Shown piece after piece: positions 1 through 6,900 of a stretch of 7,727 nt of DNA. This stretch comes from a bacterium (GTDB taxonomy: Bacteria; CSSED10-310; JAJRTK01): positions 1-7,727 of the forward strand of contig JAJRTK010000173.1 in the NCBI GenBank assembly GCA_024278345.1. The letters run 5' to 3'. The position numbers and the translations under genes were made by a program. The first letter of the stretch is position 1; every line of letters begins with the position of its first letter. A model generated the notes under the pieces. The model was not told the origin of the DNA, searched no databases, and was given only the letters and a program-made list of their open reading frames with translations.

Positions 1-19
1 CCAGGGAGCCAGCTCATCT

Positions 20-45
20 TCCCGTTGCAACGAAGGGCAACGGGA
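20..45. repeat. Perfect inverted repeat (hairpin), 9-bp stem
   Basis: TCCCGTTGC at 20-28 is complementary to GCAACGGGA at 37-45, with an eight-base loop. A short T-run follows at 58-62. It could be a weak terminator for a gene to the left, or part of a repeat element. The T-run is too distant for a classic terminator. Confidence 0.5.
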
Positions 46-50
46 TCCCA

Positions 51-73
51 GCCCACATTTTTGTACGGTGGGC
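51..73. repeat. Inverted repeat, 6-bp stem around a T-run
   Basis: GCCCAC (51-56) pairs with GTGGGC (68-73), enclosing an A/T-rich loop that contains five T. It lies immediately after the 20-45 hairpin, so the two could act together as an end-of-transcript structure. The function is not established. Confidence 0.35.
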
Positions 74-106
74 CTCGCTTATGCTCGGCGTCTCGCTTCG
101 CTCGGC
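74..106. repeat. Imperfect tandem duplication of about 15-16 bp
   Basis: CTCGCTTATGCTCGGC (74-89) and CTCGCTTCGCTCGGC (92-106) are near-identical copies two bases apart, differing by AT versus C in the middle. A pyrimidine-rich tract with seven T (119-125) follows. It may be slippage or part of a dispersed repeat. Confidence 0.55.
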
Positions 107-274
107 CCCGCGTTTTCCTTTTTTTCTGTTCTGTCCCGGCTAAGTGGATACCCGATTCTTCTCCATGAGTGTTGAGGTGGGCCTCCCCTCGCGGCGGGCG
201 GATGGCGGTGGCCGGATGGACGCCGACGGGAGCGGACCTCAGCCATGAGAAGACGATGCGTTTTTGAAAGAAAC

Positions 275-290
275 TGCTCTCGAGAGAGCA
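275..290. repeat. Short hairpin around a CTCGAG palindrome
   Basis: TGCTCT (275-280) pairs with AGAGCA (285-290) across the four-base loop CGAG. The centre also forms the palindrome CTCTCGAGAG (277-286). It could be a protein-binding dyad, but nothing nearby supports a specific role. Confidence 0.3.
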
Positions 291-336
291 TGATCCGGCT
301 GTTGGTGTGGGCCACAGTTCGTACGGCTTCCACCAC

Positions 337-391
337 GAAGCTCGGTGTGGGAGGCGCGTAACGGTTTTCACGCGCAAAAGGAGCTTCCCAC
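337..391. other. Nested inverted repeats, possible structured RNA
   Basis: GAAGCTC (337-343) pairs with GAGCTTC (381-387), enclosing a second perfect stem, GCGCGT (354-359) with ACGCGC (370-375). A competing stem, GTGGGA (347-352) with TCCCAC (386-391), shares bases with the outer helix, so two exclusive folds are possible. It matches no riboswitch or RNA family I recognise and lies over 500 bases upstream of the synthase start. Confidence 0.3.
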
Positions 392-429
392 CTGTGTCCA
401 CCCCGGCATTGCTGCTGGACTGGGGATTC

Positions 430-670
430 AATAAACGACAAAAGTGTTGCTGACTCAATCCGCTATAGCCCGACGATTGGGTCACTTCTTTCTGCCGTGG
501 CAAATGGTTCAATGGTTGAACAAAAATCTGAAGAAGAAAAATTTCTTCAAGTCAAAAATGTCACGATCCGAGGCTCGACATTCTTGAGATGATCAACAAA
601 ACACCTGTTCAACAAAGAGTTCGAGAGTTCCTGGAAAAGCTGAACAGCCATTCACGAAAACCCAGTAAAA
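430..670. other. A+T-rich island with small dyads, no recognised gene
   Basis: This stretch is clearly richer in A and T than its surroundings. It holds GTTCAA/TTGAAC (507-512/516-521), TGAAGAA/TTCTTCA (529-535/543-549) and CTGTTCA/TGAACAG (605-611/641-647). Such islands often carry promoters, but I found no convincing paired -35/-10 boxes. Two tiny plus-strand frames lie here: ATG 504 to TGA 585-587 (27 codons, Lys-rich) and ATG 589 to TAG 679-681 (30 codons). Neither has a good ribosome site or a known match. Confidence 0.4.
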
Positions 671-888
671 ACAGTGGGTAGCCGGCTCAAACGCCGCTGG
701 ATCAGGGCGTGTTCCGCAACTTGTCAGCGGAGATCCCGGCACGTTCTTCGGAATGTTGACTTCGGGCATGCCTGCCAGTTTGGCCCGTGATTTGCTTTCG
801 TCTCCTGGCATTGGACAGCATGACGCCAGCACGGCGGTTCGGATTTAAGGACCAGAAATCAGTGCTTGCCGCCACTTCTAAACCAGCC
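671..888 (+). other. Leader just upstream of the synthase gene, no gene recognised
   Basis: The base composition returns to G+C-rich. A plus-strand frame open from 669 to a TAA at 846-848 gives a protein-like string (for example LVSGDPGTFFGMLTSG) with a late ATG at 753 and no ribosome site. It may be a gene remnant or chance. A TTGACT at 756-761 has no matching -10. I see no terminator or riboswitch here. Confidence 0.3.
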
Positions 889-892
889 GGAG
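889..892 (+). promoter_or_regulatory. Ribosome binding site of the synthase gene
   Basis: GGAG lies nine bases before ATG 902, a normal Shine-Dalgarno spacing. It supports ATG 902 over the in-frame TTG at 866, which has no comparable purine-rich motif in front of it. Confidence 0.6.
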
Positions 893-901
893 ACTGTTTC
901 G

Positions 902-3900
902 ATGACCAGACCCCAGGAGCTTCAGGAAGAAGAAAAGTTCGGCCGCTCCATTGCCTCCCGCCTCATCGCCGTCATCCCGGCATTTGGGGACTGGCGGGCC
1001 AGGGCGGCCGCGGTTTTGGACGTTGGCGGGATTGCTTGCATCGACCTCGTTCTTCCGGCCCGGGAACTCCCGGAAAAAGTGATTGCCTGCCTTGCGGCAG
1101 CAAAGGGCGGTGATCGGCTATGGCTTCGCCTTCCGTCCCACGGGTGGAGCGAATCGTGGGAGGCCCGGCTCCCGGAGATCCTGCCGAAGGCCGCGATGGT
1201 TCTTTTGGCGGCCACGGCGGATTCCCTGGCGGACCTGGAGGGACTGTGCCGTCTTCGCTTGCGCTACCCGGACACCGCCTTTGGTTTTGAGCTCACCGAT
1301 GGGGAGTTCGCGCCGCAGGTTGAAGAGGCCGGCGCTTCTCTCTTGGTTGTGCGGGGCCTGGAGTCGGAGGGCTGGATCAGCGCCGAGGCGTCAAGCGTTT
1401 TGGTGCGCCGGGTCTCGGGGATCAGCTCTCTTCCGCTGGCGGCGTGGGGCGGCGCCGGGCCGGATTCCACGGCGGCGCTCTTCTGCCTGGGCGCTTCGGC
1501 CGTGGTCCTTTCCCAGCAGCTCGCCCTCTGTTCTGATGCGCCGACGTCCCCGGAGATGAGGAAGCGCCTGGAGAGTTTCGATCCACGGGATACCGTCCAT
1601 ATTGGGTTGCTGTTTGGCCGGCGTTTTCGGGTCTATGGGCAGGTGGGGACTCGCCTGGTGCGTGAGGCGCGGAGATTGGAAAGGGAGTTCTTCGCGGCGG
1701 GGCGGCCTGCCGGGGATTTTTTGAGTGCTTTAGAGGAGCGTTCCGCGGGAGGGCTCGACCCGCGGAGGGCCGATCCATCGAAGAACCTGATTCCGCTTTC
1801 CCAGGACGCAATTTTGGCTCGGCCGCTGGCGGCGGAGTTCGGGACCACGGCGGGGGCCGTCTGGGGGATCGCCTCTCGGACGGTCCGGATCCTCCGGGGA
1901 CTGGCGGAGGACTTTCCGCTTCTGGAGGGGCGGGGCATTGCCGTGGTGAACAGCACGCTCTATCCCATCCACCAAGGGCCCATGGCGCAGACCAGCGACG
2001 TGCCTGGCTTCGCGGTCGAGGTTTCCCAAGGGGGAGCTCTTCCCTGGCTTGCCTTGGGGAGCATGCCTCCGGAGGTGGCGGAGAGCCTTGTGGTGGAGAC
2101 GGCGGATCTTCTGGGGCCACGCCCCTTCGGCGTGGGGATCATCGGGATGGACGCGAACCGTTTCCGGGACGACCATATCGAGATCATTGGCCGGTGCAAG
2201 CCTCCCTTCGCCCTGGTAGCGGCGGGGACGGCGGAGCAGGCCCTGACCATCCAGTCCATGGGGGTGCCGACTTATCTTCACACGCCGACGCCGGATCTGT
2301 TTCGGGGGGCGCTCCAGGCGGGCTGCCGGCGGTTCATCCTGGAGGGCACCGAGGCGGGCGGCCACGTGGGTGAGCTGGGAGGGTTGCTCCTTTGGCAGGC
2401 GGCGGCCCTGGAGGCTCGTTCGGCCGTTGCCGCGGGACTCGATCCAGCGGAGCTGGCGCTAGTGCCGGCCGGCGGTATCGGGGATCCGGAGTCCGCGGCG
2501 GCCGCCGCGGCGATTTTCTACAGCCTTCACGAGATGGGCGCCAAGATCGGCGTGCAGATGGGGACCGCGTACCTGTTGACGCGAGAGATTGTGGAATCCG
2601 GTGCCTTGTCCGCCAGGTTCCAGGAGGAGGCGCTCCGGCGGACAGGGACGTTGCTCATGGGCGAGACGGTCGCGGCGCCGACGAGAGTTTTGGATACGCC
2701 GGAGGCGCGGCGGGTATTGGAAGCAGAGGCGCGGCGGGAGCTGGAGGGAATCCGCCTGCGGGAGCGGAAACATCTTTTCGAGAAGGACAATCTTGGGGGC
2801 CTTCGGACGGCGGCCAAGGGGCAGCGGATCGTGGCCGTCGATCCCCAAAAGGGTGCGATCTTCGAGGCGCTGACTCCGGAGGTGCAATTCGATCAGGGGT
2901 TGTTCCACGCGGGGCAGGTGGTCTCTCTTTACCAGCGGACGCTGGATCTTGGGGAGCTGCATACCCAGATAACTACGGGGGCGCTGGAGGTGGTGCGGGC
3001 GATGGCGGGAGATCTTCTTGGGCAATCCGCGCCAGTGGTTTCACATTCGGTTGTGTCGGCGGCTCCGGTTGGCCGGATGGGGGAGGCGCCTCATCATGGG
3101 GCTTTTGGCCCCCGGCCCGCGGCGAACGTGGCGAGCAGCGGGCGTGGGACCGCGCCCGATGGGAGCGGAACTCAACACCGGGCGGAGGGCGATTCATGGA
3201 ATCTGGCCGGGCCGCGCCCCTCCTTGGAGCCCGTGGCCATCATCGGCCTTGGTGCCGTGGTTCCCGAGGCTTGCGACGTGCCTAGCTTTTGGCACAATAT
3301 CCTTCGGGGCGTGAATGCCATTGGCGAGGTTCCGCCGGACCGTTGGGATCCGGAGCTTTACTTCGACCCCGATCCCAAGGCGCCAGACAAGACCTACAGC
3401 AAGATCGGCGGCTTCGTCCGGCAGTTTCAGTTTGACCGGAAGGCGTTCCGGCTGCCGCCCAAGGTGGTGGAATCGCTGGATCTTTGCCAGCGAATGGCAC
3501 TTTCGGCGGCTCGGGAGGCGCTGGAGGACTCGGGTTATCTCGGGGCGGAGCGGCTGGACCGTGACCGGTGCGCGGTGATCCTTGGGAACGCCATGGGCGG
3601 CGACTTGCGGGATATGACGAATCTTCGGATCCGGCTTCCGGAGATCGCCCGGGCCGTGAGGGAAGCGGCGCGGGCCAGCGGCGTCGATGAGGTTCACCTC
3701 GTGGCCGTTCTGGAGGAGACCTGGAACGCGAAGTTCCCGCCCATCACGGAAGATTCCATGCCCGGTGAGCTGGGGAATGTCATTGCCGGGCGGATCGCCG
3801 CGGCTTTCGACCTCCGCGGCCCGAATTTCACCACGGATGCGGCCTGCGCGTCGTCCATGGCGGCGTTGGAGGCGGCGGTCCGAGGCTTGCAGGAACGCCG

Positions 3901-6900
3901 ATTCGATCTGGCTGTCTCTGGCGGCGTTGAAGCCTCCATGGGGCCCGGGCCGTACGTCAAGTTCAGCAAGATCGGCGCTCTATCACCGGATCGCAGCGCC
4001 CCGTTTGACGCCCGAGCCAACGGCTTTGTCATGGGGGAGGGCTGCTGCATCTTGATCCTCAAGCGGCTGGCGGACGCGGAACGTGCTGGAGACCGTGTTT
4101 ACGCGGTCATCCGAGGGATCGGCGCATCTTCCGATGGCAAGGGTAAAGGCATCACGGCCCCCAATCCACTGGGCCAGAAGCTGGCGATTCAGCGGGCCCT
4201 GGAGGATGCAAAACTGAAACCCCGCGACATTGGCTTCATCGAGGCACATGGAACAGCCACGCCCGTGGGTGACAAGACGGAAGTCGCCGTCCTCGCCGAG
4301 CTTTTCCAGTCCGGCTCCACGAAGGCCGGGCCCCGCGCCGGCAGAAAGATCGCCCTGGGATCGGTGAAATCGATGATCGGTCACCTCAAGGCGGCCGCGG
4401 GCGCAGCGGGCATTTTGAAGGCGGCCTTGGCCATCCATCACGGCATCGTTCCACCCTCTATCAACTTCGAGAACCCCAATCCAAGCCTAAACCTCCACCA
4501 AACGCCCTTCTATGTCCCCACCAAGGCCGAACCCTGGGATGCGCCGGATGGGCCGCGCCGCGCCGGGGTCTCTTCCTTCGGCTTCGGAGGCACCAACTTT
4601 CACGTCATCCTGGAAGAGTCCCCGGGCAGAATCCTTGCCGAAGACCAAGGAACGCCGAACAAAAATAGGGGTGGGAGGCCGCTGGAAAGCCATGCTTGTG
4701 AGCCAAGAGCGCAGGAAACACCGGCAACCAGGGAAATCGAGCCCATGACAACCCTTCCAGCCGCGGCCAAGATCGACTCTGACGCCATCTATGGTGAGCT
4801 TCTCAGGCTCCTTTGCGAAAAGACGGGCTACGAGCCCGAGGAGATCGAGCCCGACTTCGAGTTGGAGGCGGACCTCGGAGTCGATACCGTGAAGCAGGCG
4901 GAAATCATGGCCGCCACCCGCGAACTCTACGGGCTGGAGCGGGACGAGGCGTTCCGGCTCTCCCACTACCCCACCTTGGAGGCGATGGCCGGATATGTGG
5001 CGCACAATCTCCGAGCCGCGGAGAAAAAACCGAAAATCCCGCGGAACTTGCCGCACACCAAGCCGGACGCACCGGGAAACGCATCAGGCGATCCCGTGGC
5101 GGCGGGGTCGCTGAACCAGAAGGAACAGAGAAACGAAGACAGGGAATCCTCGTTCGCTTCGCAGGCCATTTTGGGCGATACCGGCGGCGAGGGGAAGGCT
5201 CCCAAAGCCCCGGTATTTTCGGCAAGCACAGCATCAGCGGTGCGTTCCGCATCGCGTTCCTCGCAGCCGCTCGGACCGCTCGCCGGATATTCCGCCGGAT
5301 CGGGCCAGGAAGCCGACGAACGTGGGGATTTGGCGGATTTCCCCAAAACCAGCGCCCGGAAAGATTCGGCGGCCATCCGGGAAATCGGCTGGCCCCAAGG
5401 TTCGGAGCCCTACCGGGAGTTCCTTCCCCTGCTGCTCCAGGCCGGGGATCGCCAAGGCCTCGTTGAGCAGGCAAACCAATTCTTGCGGGATCTGGATGGA
5501 AATCCGGTCCGGGCAGTTGAAAAAGCTCGCTGGGTGTCCATCAATCGGGAGAGAAAGGCGACTCGCCTAGCTTTATCCGCCAAGGACGCCGCTGAGGCGA
5601 AGGAAATGCTTCGAACCGCCATCAAGAGCCTGAAGAGCGGTAAGGGATTCCGAGTTCTTGAAAACCGTGGGATCTTCCTCCGGGAAGGAGCGGAAAGTGG
5701 CAAGGTCGCCTTTCTCTATCCAGGACAGGGCTCGCAGTATGTGGGGATGTTCGCCGATCTCCGCCGGCAGTTTCCGGTGGTGAAGGAGACATTCCGGGAG
5801 GCGGATGCGGTCATGGAGCCTCTTTTGGGGCGGCCCCTCAGTGACTACATGGCCCCCGGCGGTGGGGATGGACTCGCCTTGGCGGAGCGCCGCTCCGCGG
5901 AAGAGGCTCTCCGGCAGACTCAGGTCACGCAACCGGCGATGCTGGCCGTGGACATGGCCATGCACCGCTTGCTGGAATCGTTCGGGATCCGCCCAGACGT
6001 GGTGGCCGGCCATTCCTTGGGAGAATACGCGGCCTGCGTGGCCGCCGGAATGCTCGGCTTCGCCGACGGATTGAAGACTGTCTCCACCAGAGGAACAGAG
6101 ATGGCCCGGGCCACCCCCTTGGACGGAGACTGCGGCTTGATGGCCGCTGTTCCCGCCAGCACTGATCTCGTGGAGGCGGTCCTGGATCGATGCCAGGGCT
6201 ACGTCGTGGCGGCCAACAAAAACTCGCCGGCCCAGACGGTCATCGCCGGATCCACGGCCGGCGTGGAGGAAGCGCTCCGGCTCTTGCGGGGAGAAGGGCT
6301 TGAATGCCTCCTGCTGCCCGTTTCCCACGCCTTTCATTCCAGAGTCGTCTCGGCGGCCTCCAAACCCCTCCGGCGGCACCTGGAGAAGACGAGTCTAAAA
6401 CCGCCAACGACCCCGATTCTGTCCAATGTCACGGGAGACTACTTCCCGGAGGATCGGGAGAAGATCCTCGACCTCATGTCGGTCCAACTAGCCAGTCCAG
6501 TGGAATTCATCGCCATTGTGAAAAGGATCTTCACGGACGGCGGCCAGACCTTCATCGAGGTGGGTCCCAAACGTGCGCAGACAGGATTCGTCAGCCGAAT
6601 TCTCCAGGGCAGCCCCCATCAGGCCTATTGTTCGAATCACCCGAAGAAGGGTGGATTCCGGACTCTTCGGGAGCTCTTGGCGGCCATGGCCGCGGATGGA
6701 GTTCAGCTCGCGGCTGGTGGTCATCGTCTTGGCCAGGAACCAGGCAAGGATGTGGCGCAGTCGTCCTCGACTGCAATGAAATGGACTTTTGCAAAGCCGG
6801 CGGCTCTCTCCCGTCATCTGGCCGAGACGATGACCAGTGCCGGCGGGAAAGACGCACTCCAGGGCGTGACCGTGGGCTCTGAAGAGCTGGTTGCCGCCCA

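Larger units (their letters stand above)
1..551 (-). other. Long open frame with no recognised product, running off the left edge
   Basis: On the minus strand the frame following a TGA at 552-554 stays open for 183 codons to the window edge. It has no early ATG (only GTG/TTG candidates) and no clear ribosome binding site. The translation is basic near the edge (EQKKRKTRGRAKRDAEHKR) and matches no family I know. It crosses several hairpins and a tandem repeat. It could be the 5' part of an unknown gene, a decayed gene, or simply a stop-poor frame in G+C-rich DNA; I favour the last. Confidence 0.15.

Noticed and set aside
79-441. 120-codon minus-strand frame starting at an ATG
   Set aside because: No known family, no clear ribosome site, a tail of repeat-derived Arg-rich sequence, and it overlaps another equally open minus frame.
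464-469. TATAGC as a -10 box
   Set aside because: No matching -35 hexamer at 16-18 bases upstream.
756-784. TTGACT as a -35 box for the synthase promoter
   Set aside because: The position 17 bases downstream reads TTTGGC, which is not a believable -10 box.
593-832. 79-codon minus-strand frame
   Set aside because: A GTG start without a ribosome site and an unrecognised translation; it overlaps a plus frame of similar quality, so neither is supported.
1422-2365. Long Pro/Arg-rich minus-strand frames opposite the NMO-like domains
   Set aside because: The composition is typical of reverse frames of G+C-rich genes; the plus strand carries family motifs throughout.
2392-3285. 297-codon plus-strand frame in another phase
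   Set aside because: A Gly/Arg-rich shadow of the reductase and linker codons; no motifs.
5573-6379. 268-codon minus-strand frame opposite the acyltransferase
   Set aside because: It lies opposite PGQGS, GHSLGEY and HAFH, which are clearly coded on the plus strand.
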